This document shows positions 25,488 to 34,584 of a stretch of 64,000 nt of DNA, in pieces. Position numbers and translations under genes: made by a program. Source of the stretch: Peredibacter starrii (GTDB lineage Bacteria > Bdellovibrionota > Bacteriovoracia > Bacteriovoracales > Bacteriovoracaceae); the NCBI RefSeq assembly GCF_034259205.1, contig NZ_CP139487.1, positions 2,170,001-2,234,000 on the forward strand, in the 5' to 3' direction. Each line of letters opens with the position of its first letter. Position 1 is the stretch's first letter. A model generated the notes under the pieces. That model searched no databases. It saw only the letters and a program-made list of their open reading frames with translations, and was not told the DNA's origin.

Positions 25488-26627
25488 TTCGCCTTGAATC
25501 TTGCTGTTAATTTCTTTTTCTTCGCTTGAACGAAGCTTTTTCGCCATTTCTTTAGCGGTGGCACAAGCACTGATGGTGACTTTCTTACCGTCTTTTCTGA
25601 AAGTGTATTTCTCGGCGGCGGAGAACTTAATCAGCGACTTCACGAGTGGCAAACTATTAAGTTCAATGGCATGAATGAGGGCCGACTTTCCGTCTTTGTC
25701 CCATAGATGAGGATTGGCATTGTGACTTAAATACAAGTCTACAAATTTCTGTTTTTTTAACACCGTTGATTTAATCAGAGGTGTGATCTCAGCATCTTTA
25801 GGTCCATCGATATCAGAAAGGTTTTCATTTAAAAGATATTCTGCGGTTAAGATGGCCTTGTTTTCATCTCGAGAATCAACCAGAATGCTAAGAGGATTAC
25901 AGTTATCATAACTCTTCAGGAGAGTTGGAAATAATTGGTTAAGCTTCTTCACCATAGTGTAATCGGCCTGGCCCAAAACACTTCTATAGCTCGCCAGATC
26001 CGGGGCCCCTACTTCCACTTTCAAATAAGTCTGAATGAGTTCAGCGATTCTCGTCATCTGATTTTCTTCGGCGATTCGAAGAGGACTGCGATCCAGTTTA
26101 TCCGGAATTGTTAAGCTAGCACCTTGATTGATAAGAAGATTGGCCGAATCTTCATCCAGATTCTTAATAGCAACAATCAGGGCCGTATCACCTTCTGCAT
26201 TTTTCTTATTCAGATCAACTTTTAAATCTAATAAAACTCTCACTGAATTTGAGCGGCCCTTTGCAATCGCCACCATCAGCGGAGTTTCTTTATTGATATT
26301 GGCCTTGTTAACGTCAGCGCCTTTCTCAATCAGGAAGTTTCTGATTTGGTTAAAGTTATATTTAATGGCGAGAGTGAGATAGGTTTCCCCATCAAAGAGA
26401 ATCTCATTCAAATTAATGAAGCTATTTTCCATCAGCACCCTTCTCAGGGCCGGAAGATCGTCCTCAACTACCGCACGTCTCATTTCTTTCTGAGCGTAGA
26501 AAGAAACCTCGGCCTCGGTTGGCTGGGTGGAAATGTCGTTATTGCCTTTGTCTTCATGTTCCTTTTTCCCACATGAAGCGAGAAGGGACAGCACGAGACA
26601 GCTTGTGGCCAGCCAATAAGATTTCAT
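25455..26627 (-). CDS. Ankyrin-repeat lipoprotein
   Basis: A 390-residue lipoprotein: signal ending in LLASC (Cys near 19), then a charged linker. Ankyrin repeats begin about residue 60, with three or four recognisable units (TYLTLAIKYN, TPLMVAIAKGRS, TALIVAIKNLD, SPLRIAEEN). A second, degenerate set lies in the C-terminal part (TPLIKSTVLKK, SALIHAIELN). Four cysteines in the mature part could form disulfides. It is membrane-anchored and periplasm-facing, acting through protein contacts. Bdellovibrio uses a periplasmic ankyrin protein (Bd3460) to protect itself from its own endopeptidases; a comparable role here is inference. Confidence 0.85.
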   Translation of the reverse strand: MKSYWLATSCLVLSLLASCGKKEHEDKGNNDISTQPTEAEVSFYAQKEMRRAVVEDDLPALRRVLMENSFINLNEILFDGETYLTLAIKYNFNQIRNFLIEKGADVNKANINKETPLMVAIAKGRSNSVRVLLDLKVDLNKKNAEGDTALIVAIKNLDEDSANLLINQGASLTIPDKLDRSPLRIAEENQMTRIAELIQTYLKVEVGAPDLASYRSVLGQADYTMVKKLNQLFPTLLKSYDNCNPLSILVDSRDENKAILTAEYLLNENLSDIDGPKDAEITPLIKSTVLKKQKFVDLYLSHNANPHLWDKDGKSALIHAIELNSLPLVKSLIKFSAAEKYTFRKDGKKVTISACATAKEMAKKLRSSEEKEINSKIQGELDCGFLSWLF

Positions 26628-26699
26628 AAATCGGAGTTTACTAGGGGTTTTGGAGCAGGCGGGAACAAAAGGAGATTTCGGGAAAACTTTACATGAAAA

Positions 26700-26717
26700 G
26701 GGCCTCTTGCGAGGCCC
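26700..26717 (-). terminator. GNRA-loop terminator
   Basis: On the minus strand a 7-bp stem GGGCCTC/GAGGCCC closes a GCAA tetraloop and is followed by TTTTC. It lies 14 bases after the stop of the gene at 26731-27390. Confidence 0.78.
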
Positions 26718-26730
26718 TAACTAACTGGAA

Positions 26731-27390
26731 TTAGTAAGTAAGATGAGGGTTCATCTTCGAAAGATTGATCAGACGCTTAAGTTGTTTGTCCTTAAGAGCT
26801 GCCATACGAAGAAGAACGATCGCACCAGCTTTATAGCCACGTACTTCGTCATTACCAACAAGACCTAGGAAACCAGCTTGCTTGTTGTTAACGTTGAAGT
26901 TCCAGTAACCAGAGATACCAGCAGTTTCAAATCCAACTGGGATCCAAACACCGAATAGTTCTTTGTGGTAATAGAACGACATATCGTGGAAAGCCGTATC
27001 GATACGAAGTGAGTTCTCAAGTTTACCACCTGGGATACCTGGAACAGCACGGCCGTCTGGAAGGTAGTTACCATCGCCAAGGCCGATGTTGATTGCTTCA
27101 AGATCAGCAACGTCTAGGTATAGAGCTAGAATCATACCACCGTCGATAACGTTTGGTGCGAATTCAAAGAATGAACGTTGTGTCTTAGGAATTGGGGCCT
27201 TTAAACCTGCATCAACCTGCATGTTTAAAAATTTGAAAGTCATAAGAATTTGACCATCGACTACGTTAAAGATTGGGCCCTTAACGCCGTTGATCTCAGG
27301 CACGCCGCCAGTTTGCTGGCCGCAGCTTGGAGTCAACACGATAGCGAGCATGAGAATCATCGCTTTAAGTGAAAGCATCCACTTTTTCAT
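26731..27390 (-). CDS. Exported lipoprotein-like protein, unknown function
   Basis: A 219-residue protein with a hydrophobic N-terminus ending in LTPSCGQQ, an imperfect lipobox, so either a lipoprotein or a secreted protein. The mature part has strand-like, Gly-rich segments (GNYLPDGRAVPGIPGG) and a YWNFNVNN motif. No catalytic signature is visible. AAGGA lies 6 bases before the ATG. It is monocistronic with its own terminator. No family is recognised. Confidence 0.72.
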   Translation of the reverse strand: MKKWMLSLKAMILMLAIVLTPSCGQQTGGVPEINGVKGPIFNVVDGQILMTFKFLNMQVDAGLKAPIPKTQRSFFEFAPNVIDGGMILALYLDVADLEAINIGLGDGNYLPDGRAVPGIPGGKLENSLRIDTAFHDMSFYYHKELFGVWIPVGFETAGISGYWNFNVNNKQAGFLGLVGNDEVRGYKAGAIVLLRMAALKDKQLKRLINLSKMNPHLTY

Positions 27391-27517
27391 TTTACCGTCC
27401 TTGTTGGTTTACTGAGTTAAAAACTCATTTGGTAATATTATTGTGCAAAATATTCCGAATGCAATGTCGGTAGAAATTTCTAAGACAGATGCATCAATTT
27501 GTTAGATAATTCGGCCC

Positions 27518-28330
27518 ATGAAATTGACAGGTACACTCTCTAAAATGGAAACGCGACATGATGATGTCGTAAGTTATGGATTGCAACTCCGCGAGGTGCG
27601 TTTTGACCTCAACCAAGCTGTTGGTAAAGATCTCCGCTTAACTTACTCCGGTAATATTATTTGTGAGAACTGCGGCAAAAAAACCAAGAAATCTTATGCA
27701 GAAGGGCACTGCTATCCCTGCACGATGAAATTAGCGTCATGCGATTTGTGCATATTGAAGCCAGAACTTTGTCACTTTGATAAAGGCACTTGTCGCGAAC
27801 CACAATGGGGCGAAGAAAACTGTTTCAAAAACCATATTGTGTATTTGGCCAATTCATCAGGTTTAAAGGTTGGTATCACTCGTAAGACTCAAGTTCCTAT
27901 TCGTTGGATGGATCAAGGGGCCAGTGAAGCACTGCCAATTTTAGAAGTTAAGAATAGATTTGTTTCAGGTCAGGTGGAAGTGCTGTTCAAGAAGCACATT
28001 AATGATAAGACTGACTGGCGAAAGATGCTTAAAGGCGAGCCTGATTCAATTGATTTGAAAGAATGGCGAGACAAGCTTTTAAAAGAAGTGGCGGAAGATT
28101 TAAAACATTTCGACGTCACTGTACTTGATCAAGAAATTTATAAGTTCAAATATCCAGTTGAGAAATACCCTGAAAAAGTGAATTCATTCAATCTGGATAA
28201 AACGAATGAGGTCACTGGCCGCTTGATGGGAATCAAAGGGCAATATCTTATTTTTGATACAGGTGTACTCAACGTGCGCTCTCACACTGGTTACGAAATT
28301 ACTCTGGAGGAAATCCATGCAACAACCTAA
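27518..28330 (+). CDS. DUF2797 family protein with zinc-ribbon cysteines
   Basis: A 270-residue protein matching DUF2797. Its N-terminal third has a cysteine-rich region (CENCGKK, CYPC, CDLC, CHFD) likely to bind zinc. A segment NHIVYLANSSGLKVGITR resembles the start of GIY-YIG-like domains, with a possible Arg further on (IRWMDQGA). Function is not established. It overlaps the pepN start by 14 bases, so the two are co-transcribed. No Shine-Dalgarno is present. A TTAGATAAT element ends 7 bases before the ATG, a possible leaderless promoter. Confidence 0.85.
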   Translation: MKLTGTLSKMETRHDDVVSYGLQLREVRFDLNQAVGKDLRLTYSGNIICENCGKKTKKSYAEGHCYPCTMKLASCDLCILKPELCHFDKGTCREPQWGEENCFKNHIVYLANSSGLKVGITRKTQVPIRWMDQGASEALPILEVKNRFVSGQVEVLFKKHINDKTDWRKMLKGEPDSIDLKEWRDKLLKEVAEDLKHFDVTVLDQEIYKFKYPVEKYPEKVNSFNLDKTNEVTGRLMGIKGQYLIFDTGVLNVRSHTGYEITLEEIHATT

Positions 28331-30926
28331 GACAATCTACTTAAAAGACTACAGACCTTCACCATTCACGATCGATACGATTGATCTTACGGTTGATATT
28401 CACGCTGATCACTCGATGGTGACCTCAGTGATGAGAATTGAGAAACACAAGGATTCAGTTGGACAAAAATTAAATCTGGAACTGAACGGCGAGGGCATGG
28501 AGCTTGTGGGCCTTAAGTTTAACGGGGAAGTTCTTCCGAATGATCGTTTTCAGGTTTCTAGTGACAAGCTTGTGATCCTGAATGTGACTCACGATGAATT
28601 CACACTTGAGATTCAAAACAAAATCAATCCGGCCGAGAACAAGGCCCTGGAAGGTTTTTACCAGTCATGCCCTCAGCTTTGTACGCAATGTGAGCCGGAA
28701 GGTTTCCGCCGTATTACTTATTTCATCGACCGTCCGGATGTGATGGCGAAATATACAACAAAAATGATCGCTGATAAGAAGCAATATCCTTCGCTTCTTT
28801 CTAACGGTAACCGCATTGGTAGTGGTGATCTTCCTGGTGGACGTCACTGGGCCCAGTGGCAAGATCCATTCAGAAAACCAAGTTACCTTTTTGCGATGGT
28901 GGCCGGCGAGTTCGATGTGGCACGTGATACTTTCACAACGATGAAAGGCCGCAAGATCGATCTTGAGATCTACGTTGATAAAGGCAATTTAGGGAAAACT
29001 CCTCACGCCATGAACTCTCTTAAACAGAGTATGAAGTGGGACGAGGAAACATTTGGTTTAGAGTATGACCTTGATATTTACATGATCGTTGCGGTTGATT
29101 CATTCAACATGGGCGCCATGGAAAACAAGGGCCTCAATATCTTCAATTCGACTTACACACTGGCCGATGAGAAAAGTGCAACTGACCACGACTTCCAGGG
29201 CGTTCAAGGAGTGATTGGTCACGAATATTTCCATAACTGGACTGGTAACCGTGTGACTTGTCGTGACTGGTTCCAGCTAACGCTGAAAGAAGGTCTGACT
29301 GTATTCCGTGATCAGGAATTTTCTTCTGACATGCTTTCACGTGCTGTTAAACGCCTGGAAGATGTTCGTCTTCTAAAAGACTCACAGTTTGCGGAAGATG
29401 CGGGTCCTTTAAGTCACCCGATTCGTCCATCGAGCTATATTGAAATTAATAACTTCTACACTCGCACTGTTTATGAAAAAGGTGCGGAAGTGATTCGTAT
29501 GATTCACACCCTGATCGGAAAAGAAAAGTTCCGTAAGGGGATGGATAAGTATTTCGAGCTCTTCGACGGTCAGGCCGTAACGACGGAAGACTTTGTACAC
29601 GCTATGGAAGTGGCAAGTGGAAAGGATCTATCTCAGTTCAGAAACTGGTACTCACGTCCCGGCACTCCAACGTTGAAAGTGACTTCGAGAAAAGAAGGCA
29701 ATGAATTCGTTCTGGATATCGAGCAGAAGTACCCACTTCCGACGGTGAAGGTTGAGGATAATAACGTTCTTCTAATGCCGTTTAAGATTGGTCTTCTTGA
29801 TAAAACAACTAAGAAAGAAGAAGAGCATCTTTTAGAGCTTAAAAACCTAAAAGAGACTTTCCGTTTCAAAGTAAATGGCGACGTCACTCCATCACTTAAC
29901 TTGGGTTTCTCAGCTCCAGTTATTGTTGAGTATCCATATGAAGTGGCAGACCTGATTGAACTCATGAGTTTCAATAAAGATCCTTATTGCCGTTATGAGG
30001 CGACTCAAAAGATTTATGATCACGTATTTAAGGCCGAGTTCTATTATTTCAAAGCGAATGGAAAACTTAATCCTGATTTAACTTCAGAGTTTAAATCAGC
30101 GTTCCAGAATCTTCTAAAAGATGAAAGCATTGATCTGTCGTTTAAGTCATATCTTCTAGATCTACCGACTGAAAATGGTCTTTCTCAAGAAATGATTCAG
30201 CCGGACTTTGATGCCATTCATACTGTTCACGGTCATCTTCGTAAGAAACTTGGTCTTGAATTCCAGGATTGGTTCCTAAAGGAGCATGAGCGTCTTTCAA
30301 AAGTGAGCAAGTTTGAGCTTACTCCAAAAGCATTTGGTGAAAGAGCATTAAAAAATCAATGTCTCACATATCTTGTTGCCTCTGAAACGAAGGCCGGTAT
30401 GGAGGCCCTTGATAAGCACTACGGTAATGCTACTAACATGACGGAAGAAATCCACGCTCTACAACTTTATATCGCAAGCGGCGTAGAGCTTGAGCATGAT
30501 TCAATTCAAAAGTTCTATCAGAAGTGGAAGCACGACTCACTTGTGATGCTTAAGTGGTTTAGCTCTCTGGCCGCATATTCTCCGAAGAAATTTGCTCTTG
30601 AGCGCATTGAGAAATTAGAGAAGAACGTGCTTTTCCAGAAGCAAGTTCCGAACTATCTAAGATCTCTTTATCTTCAATTTGCTAAAAACAATCTTCATGC
30701 TTTCCATGATGATAACGGCGCCGCTTACCGCTTTGTGGCCCAAAGAATTTGTCACATTGATGGTTTCAACCCTCAAGTGGCATCTCGAGCTGCAGGCGCG
30801 TTTTCATTGATTAATAAATTGGATTCTAAACGTCAGACAGAAATGAAGGCGGCTTTGAAGACAATCATGGATAACAAACCGTCTCGTGATACTTTTGAGG
30901 TGGTTTCTAAGTATCTTGCCCAATAA
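28317..30926 (+). CDS. pepN: Aminopeptidase N, M1 family
   Basis: An 869-residue zinc aminopeptidase of the E. coli PepN type. The exopeptidase motif GAMENKG lies near residue 266. The zinc motif HEYFHNW lies near 301, with the third ligand Glu in LKEGLTVF. Family length and the helical C-terminal half fit. PepN removes N-terminal residues from peptides in the cytoplasm and would finish digestion of imported peptides. GGAGG 6 bases before the ATG at 28317 fixes the start inside the 3' end of the DUF2797 gene. Confidence 0.95.
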   Translation: MQQPKTIYLKDYRPSPFTIDTIDLTVDIHADHSMVTSVMRIEKHKDSVGQKLNLELNGEGMELVGLKFNGEVLPNDRFQVSSDKLVILNVTHDEFTLEIQNKINPAENKALEGFYQSCPQLCTQCEPEGFRRITYFIDRPDVMAKYTTKMIADKKQYPSLLSNGNRIGSGDLPGGRHWAQWQDPFRKPSYLFAMVAGEFDVARDTFTTMKGRKIDLEIYVDKGNLGKTPHAMNSLKQSMKWDEETFGLEYDLDIYMIVAVDSFNMGAMENKGLNIFNSTYTLADEKSATDHDFQGVQGVIGHEYFHNWTGNRVTCRDWFQLTLKEGLTVFRDQEFSSDMLSRAVKRLEDVRLLKDSQFAEDAGPLSHPIRPSSYIEINNFYTRTVYEKGAEVIRMIHTLIGKEKFRKGMDKYFELFDGQAVTTEDFVHAMEVASGKDLSQFRNWYSRPGTPTLKVTSRKEGNEFVLDIEQKYPLPTVKVEDNNVLLMPFKIGLLDKTTKKEEEHLLELKNLKETFRFKVNGDVTPSLNLGFSAPVIVEYPYEVADLIELMSFNKDPYCRYEATQKIYDHVFKAEFYYFKANGKLNPDLTSEFKSAFQNLLKDESIDLSFKSYLLDLPTENGLSQEMIQPDFDAIHTVHGHLRKKLGLEFQDWFLKEHERLSKVSKFELTPKAFGERALKNQCLTYLVASETKAGMEALDKHYGNATNMTEEIHALQLYIASGVELEHDSIQKFYQKWKHDSLVMLKWFSSLAAYSPKKFALERIEKLEKNVLFQKQVPNYLRSLYLQFAKNNLHAFHDDNGAAYRFVAQRICHIDGFNPQVASRAAGAFSLINKLDSKRQTEMKAALKTIMDNKPSRDTFEVVSKYLAQ

Positions 30927-30946
30927 AAAATTCTAGATCGAGGGGC

Positions 30947-31060
30947 CTATTTCTTAGGCTTCTCGATTCTCACAAGCTTCATCGCCGGTTCACGGGTTTT
31001 AAGAGTCAAAACAGTGGCCGTTACCAAAAATAATGCCGCAGAAAAGATAAGGTATTCCAT
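30947..31060 (-). CDS. 37-residue single-helix membrane peptide
   Basis: A small frame with a membrane helix (MEYLIFSAALFLVTATVL) and a short basic tail ending RIEKPKK. AAGGAGT lies 6 bases before the ATG, which supports a real gene. The frame continues upstream, but that part has no ribosome site. Small membrane peptides of this shape often modulate larger membrane complexes. No partner is evident here. Confidence 0.5.
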   Translation of the reverse strand: MEYLIFSAALFLVTATVLTLKTREPAMKLVRIEKPKK

Positions 31061-31205
31061 AAAGTACTCCTTGATGGATTTATCGGCATTTCCCTCTGGA
31101 AAATGATGCCCGGAGTTACTGTTTTTTCTCCTCAAAGACAGACAATTGGTGATACAATTCCACGGGAAATCAACAATTTCAGGTTCTTAAGGGAAACTAA
31201 CCATC

Positions 31206-32630
31206 ATGGAAGCTATACTCTCGCTTAGGCAGAAAGCACTTAAAATCAATCTAGCAAAAAGGTTTTACGGAACATTTGCTGAAATTGGCGCCGGACAGGA
31301 AGTTGCCCGACATTTTTTTCAGGCCGGTGGATCAAGTGGTTCAATCGCAAAAACCATTTCTGCCTATGACATGACTTTCTCAGATTCGATCTATGGAAAA
31401 GAACCGTCAGGTCGTTATGTTTCTCAAACCAGACTTCTAAGAATGCTCGATAAAGAGTTTCAACTTCTGGAAGAACGCTTAGGAGAGACTCGCGGTAAGA
31501 ATCACCAGTTCTTCGTTTTCGCGAATACAGTCGCTGCACTTAATTTCCAAAGAACTAATGAGGCCCACGGTTGGCTTGGGATGCGTTTTCAAGATGCTCC
31601 AGGTTCGGAAGTAAGTGATGTTGTGATTCACGTGCGTATGCTTGATCCTCAGAATCTTCTACAACAAGATGCTCTTGGGATCATGGGGCTGAACCTTGCT
31701 TACGCTTCAATGTTTTTATCTCACGATCCAGAGTGTTTTATTCGTTCACTCATGGATCACCTTGATACTTCTCGAATTGAAGTTAACTTCATTCGTTTTG
31801 GTGGAAAAGTCTTTAAAGAAATTGATAACCGCCTGATGAACCTTCAACTTCTAAAAGAAGGTTACACTCACGCCATCATGTTTGATGAGCAGGGAGAAGT
31901 GGTTCTGGCCAATGATGTTCTTTATAAGAAAGACGTTCTCGTGGTCCGTGGTTCATACCGTCCACCTACACTTGTAAGTATGGATATGATCAAAACCGGT
32001 GTGGCCAATTTTGCGAAAGATCATGGTAAGAAAGTTGAAGATGTGGTGACGATTTCTGAAATCACCATTTCAACTCTTAAAGCTGATGATGGCGATATCA
32101 CGAAAGAGGATTTCCTCGCCCGTGTGGATCTTATGTGTGCCATGGGACAGAAAGTGTTAATCACGAACTATCCTCAGTACTACAAACTTGCCAACTACTT
32201 CGCAAAATTTAACGTTCCTCACTTAGGTCTGGTACTTGGTATTTATAACTTCCAGCAGATCTTCACTGAAGAATACGCCAACGTTGAAGGTGGAATCTTA
32301 GCGGCCTTGGGCCAGCTTTTCCGTCATAACGTAAAGGTTTATATTTATCCATACAAGTCTGAGCAAGGTGCCATTGAAACGCTCGCGAACTTAAAAGTTC
32401 CAACGCAGTTTGATCACTTGTTCGCTCACATCAAAGCGATGAAACAGATCGATGATGTTGCCAATTACAATAAAGACATTCTTCATATCTACTCATCAAA
32501 AGTTCTTCAGATGGTTGTGAATAATGAGCCAGGCTGGGAAGCAATGGTTCCACCAGAAGTGGCAAAGAACATCAATGCAAAATGTCTCTTTGGTCATCCA
32601 TGCTTCATTGGAAAAAAGAACAAAGAATAA
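31206..32630 (+). CDS. Conserved-looking cytoplasmic protein, function not recognised
   Basis: A 474-residue protein with no signal peptide or membrane helix. Its features include an early GAGQEVARHFFQAGGSSGS segment, a conserved-looking ALNFQRTNEAHGWLGMRFQ and a C-terminal KCLFGHPCFIG. The composition is that of a soluble globular enzyme. I cannot assign a family with confidence, and similar proteins may carry unreliable names in databases. It is monocistronic, with AAGGGA upstream of the ATG and a terminator directly after the stop. Confidence 0.8.
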   Translation: MEAILSLRQKALKINLAKRFYGTFAEIGAGQEVARHFFQAGGSSGSIAKTISAYDMTFSDSIYGKEPSGRYVSQTRLLRMLDKEFQLLEERLGETRGKNHQFFVFANTVAALNFQRTNEAHGWLGMRFQDAPGSEVSDVVIHVRMLDPQNLLQQDALGIMGLNLAYASMFLSHDPECFIRSLMDHLDTSRIEVNFIRFGGKVFKEIDNRLMNLQLLKEGYTHAIMFDEQGEVVLANDVLYKKDVLVVRGSYRPPTLVSMDMIKTGVANFAKDHGKKVEDVVTISEITISTLKADDGDITKEDFLARVDLMCAMGQKVLITNYPQYYKLANYFAKFNVPHLGLVLGIYNFQQIFTEEYANVEGGILAALGQLFRHNVKVYIYPYKSEQGAIETLANLKVPTQFDHLFAHIKAMKQIDDVANYNKDILHIYSSKVLQMVVNNEPGWEAMVPPEVAKNINAKCLFGHPCFIGKKNKE

Positions 32631-32633
32631 AAA

Positions 32634-33101
32634 CTACAAAGCGCTCTCTAACTTTAGGAGCGCTTTTTTCATTTCCAGACCATGGGCAAAGCCGCCCAGA
32701 TCTTTAGAACCAACAACTCGGTGACATGGATAAATCAGCATCAGAGGATTTCTCCCACAGGCAGTTCCGATGGCCTGAAACGCGCGAGAATTCATTTTAA
32801 CAGCTAGATCGCGGTAAGAGGCGACCTGACCAAAGGGAATCTCTATCATGGCGTTTAAAACCTCTAGATGAAAAGGGGAAACTTGGGAGAGATCAGTCGG
32901 GATATCAAGGGAGTCGGATTTACCCTCTAGATAAGAAAGAAGTTTTTGAAAGCAGTCTTCAAAGAAGATGTTTCTTTCACCCGGGACCGAAGGTTCTACC
33001 ACGTGGATGGAACTCAAGGTTTTGCCGTCAAAGCTTGTGAGTTTAAGCGTTCCCACGATAGGAAGTGCCGGCAAGATGACGCTCATTGATTGTTCTTTCA
33101 T
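32634..33101 (-). CDS. ogt: Methylated-DNA-protein cysteine methyltransferase
   Basis: A 155-residue O6-alkylguanine repair protein. The acceptor-cysteine motif PCHRVVGS is near residue 125, preceded by IPFGQVASYRDLA (helix-turn-helix region) and the Asn-Arg-Pro-like turn GRNPLMLI. These proteins take the alkyl group onto their own Cys in a single-use reaction. Length fits the Ogt class without the Ada regulatory domain. It is divergent from lplA with only 23 bases between the start codons. A downstream Met (MSVILPAL) could be an alternative start. Confidence 0.93.
   Translation of the reverse strand: MKEQSMSVILPALPIVGTLKLTSFDGKTLSSIHVVEPSVPGERNIFFEDCFQKLLSYLEGKSDSLDIPTDLSQVSPFHLEVLNAMIEIPFGQVASYRDLAVKMNSRAFQAIGTACGRNPLMLIYPCHRVVGSKDLGGFAHGLEMKKALLKLESAL
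32638..32666 (+). terminator. Hairpin terminator inside the 3' end of ogt
   Basis: A perfect 9-bp stem AAAGCGCTC/GAGCGCTTT followed by TTT ends the gene stopping at 32630. It is also read as the last codons of the convergent ogt gene, so terminator and coding sequence overlap. Confidence 0.78.
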
Positions 33102-33124
33102 GGGGAAAAGCTTATCATGGCCTC

Positions 33125-34021
33125 ATGATAAAAGTCTTCACTTCGCCCTTTAATAATCCCTTTATCAATCTCGCACTAGAGGATCATTTCCTGCGTGGGG
33201 GAGCGGATCTTCCGTTGTTATTTTTCTATGTGAATCGTCCAAGCGTTGTGCTTGGCCGCTTTCAGAATCCATGGGTGGAATGTAACCTTCCGTATCTGGT
33301 GAAAAATGATATTTGGATGGTGAGACGTCAAAGTGGCGGCGGCTGCGTTTTTCATGACGAAGGGAATTTAAATTTTAGCTTCATCGTTCCGGAAGGGATG
33401 ATTGATCGAAAGAAGCACGCTGAAATTTTAAAAGGTGCCTTTGCCAAAGCAGGCATTGAACTTCAGATTTCACCTCGAAATGATTTATGGCTTCAGGATG
33501 AAAATGGTGAGTGGAAGAAGATCTCTGGGTCTGCTTATAAGCAGACTCGTGAGGCCTCATTTCACCACGGTACATTTCTTGTAAGTTCTGATTTAAATAA
33601 ACTCGAAGAGAGTTTGAAGCAAACAATGGTGCCTAAAAATACCAAATCGATTGCTTCAGTTCGTTCAAAAGTTATTAGTCTGCAGCAGCGTCACCCGGGA
33701 GTGGAAATTCAGGACGTAATTGAGCTTGTGGCCCATGATCTTCGCACTGTTGCCATTGAGTTAGATGGAAGTCTCTTATCTCTTCCTGAGCTTCAGGCGA
33801 GTTTTAATATGCTAAGAAGTTGGGAATGGTTGTGGGGTGAAACTCCGCTCTTTGATTTAGAAACGTCAGAGGGAGTGAAATCTATTCGTAAGGGGATCAT
33901 CGAAGAAACAGGAGCGAAATTTTCTCCTGCTACGATGAAGGGTCTTCTTTCAGAAGATCAGATTCAGAAATACTTTCCGGATTTTAGTGAGCAGCACAGG
34001 TCGAGCAACCAGATTTTGTAG
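33125..34021 (+). CDS. lplA: Lipoate-protein ligase A family protein
   Basis: A 298-residue protein of the BPL/LplA fold: early NPFINLALEDHFLR, the signature VRRQSGGGCVFHDEGNLNFSF, and KISGSAYKQTR with the catalytic Lys. LplA activates lipoate with ATP and attaches it to 2-oxoacid dehydrogenase and glycine-cleavage proteins. The frame opens at 33086 but overlaps the ogt start. The ATG at 33125 matches the conserved N-terminus. There is no Shine-Dalgarno; TATCAT ends 6 bases before it. The 3' end overlaps the convergent gene at 33984 by 38 bases. Confidence 0.9.
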   Translation: MIKVFTSPFNNPFINLALEDHFLRGGADLPLLFFYVNRPSVVLGRFQNPWVECNLPYLVKNDIWMVRRQSGGGCVFHDEGNLNFSFIVPEGMIDRKKHAEILKGAFAKAGIELQISPRNDLWLQDENGEWKKISGSAYKQTREASFHHGTFLVSSDLNKLEESLKQTMVPKNTKSIASVRSKVISLQQRHPGVEIQDVIELVAHDLRTVAIELDGSLLSLPELQASFNMLRSWEWLWGETPLFDLETSEGVKSIRKGIIEETGAKFSPATMKGLLSEDQIQKYFPDFSEQHRSSNQIL

Positions 34022-34259
34022 CCGTCTGGTCTTCGAAGGTCCAATCGCTGTAATTTTCATTCAGGTAGAAACAAGCATCTGATAGGGAATCAAACGTTTC
34101 CTGGAAAACCTCTTTTTCTTCGTTCTCCAGCACGGTCACATAATATTCCAAACGATCATCGGCCATGCTTTCTGGATTGGCCCCGAAACTGATCATCGCC
34201 ATGAAATTACCTTTCTCATAACGTGTATATGTCCAATTTTCGATATTTACGCATTGCAT
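33984..34259 (-). CDS. Small cytoplasmic protein, unknown
   Basis: A 91-residue acidic protein without signal peptide. Its C-terminus holds a CSTCAAH sequence, a possible metal or redox site. Internal Met residues (MAMISFG) might be the true start. It overlaps the 3' end of lplA by 38 bases tail to tail and lies just upstream of, and divergent from, the rpmG promoter. No family is recognised. Confidence 0.6.
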   Translation of the reverse strand: MQCVNIENWTYTRYEKGNFMAMISFGANPESMADDRLEYYVTVLENEEKEVFQETFDSLSDACFYLNENYSDWTFEDQTATKSGCSTCAAH

Positions 34260-34283
34260 CCGACTCTCTCCATCAACTAATAC

Positions 34284-34312
34284 TTGTCAAGCACTTACGG
34301 GTAGTCTATAGT
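34284..34312 (+). promoter_or_regulatory. Sigma70-like promoter of rpmG
   Basis: A -35 box TTGTCA (34284-34289), a 17-base spacer and a -10 box TATAGT (34307-34312) are followed by a leader of about 35 bases to the rpmG ATG. This is the best consensus-type promoter seen in the window. Confidence 0.75.
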
Positions 34313-34353
34313 GTGTGGACTTTTAAGTAAATGATTACCATTGCGAGGATATT

Positions 34354-34530
34354 ATGGCTAAGGGACCACGAGTTATTGTTACTTTAGAATGTACGGAAGC
34401 TAGAAAAGAAGGTGCTTCACCTTCTCGTTATACTACAACAAAAAACAAAAAGACGACTCCAGAGCGTCTTGAGAAAATGAAGTATAACTCAAATCTTCGT
34501 CGTCACACTCTACACAAAGAAATTAAGTAA
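34354..34530 (+). CDS. rpmG: 50S ribosomal protein L33
   Basis: A 58-residue frame beginning [17 protein letters not shown], with [16 protein letters not shown] and ending [12 protein letters not shown], which is L33. It keeps only one cysteine and has YNSNLRRH where zinc-binding forms have a second CxxC, so it is the zinc-free (C-minus) type. A GCGAGG ribosome site lies about 8 bases before the ATG. It has its own promoter at 34284 and a terminator at 34557. It is separate from rpmB (38905-39126), although the two are often adjacent in other bacteria. Confidence 0.95.
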   Translation: MAKGPRVIVTLECTEARKEGASPSRYTTTKNKKTTPERLEKMKYNSNLRRHTLHKEIK

Positions 34531-34556
34531 TTTTCGAAAGAAAGATTTCATAAAAA

Positions 34557-34576
34557 AAGGGACTCTAGGGTCCCTT
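34557..34576 (+). terminator. rpmG terminator
   Basis: A 7-bp stem AAGGGAC/GTCCCTT with loop TCTAGG, followed by TTTTTTATTTT. On the minus strand the hairpin also has a T-run and lies just past the DUF4340 gene end. Confidence 0.85.
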
Positions 34577-34584
34577 TTTTTATT

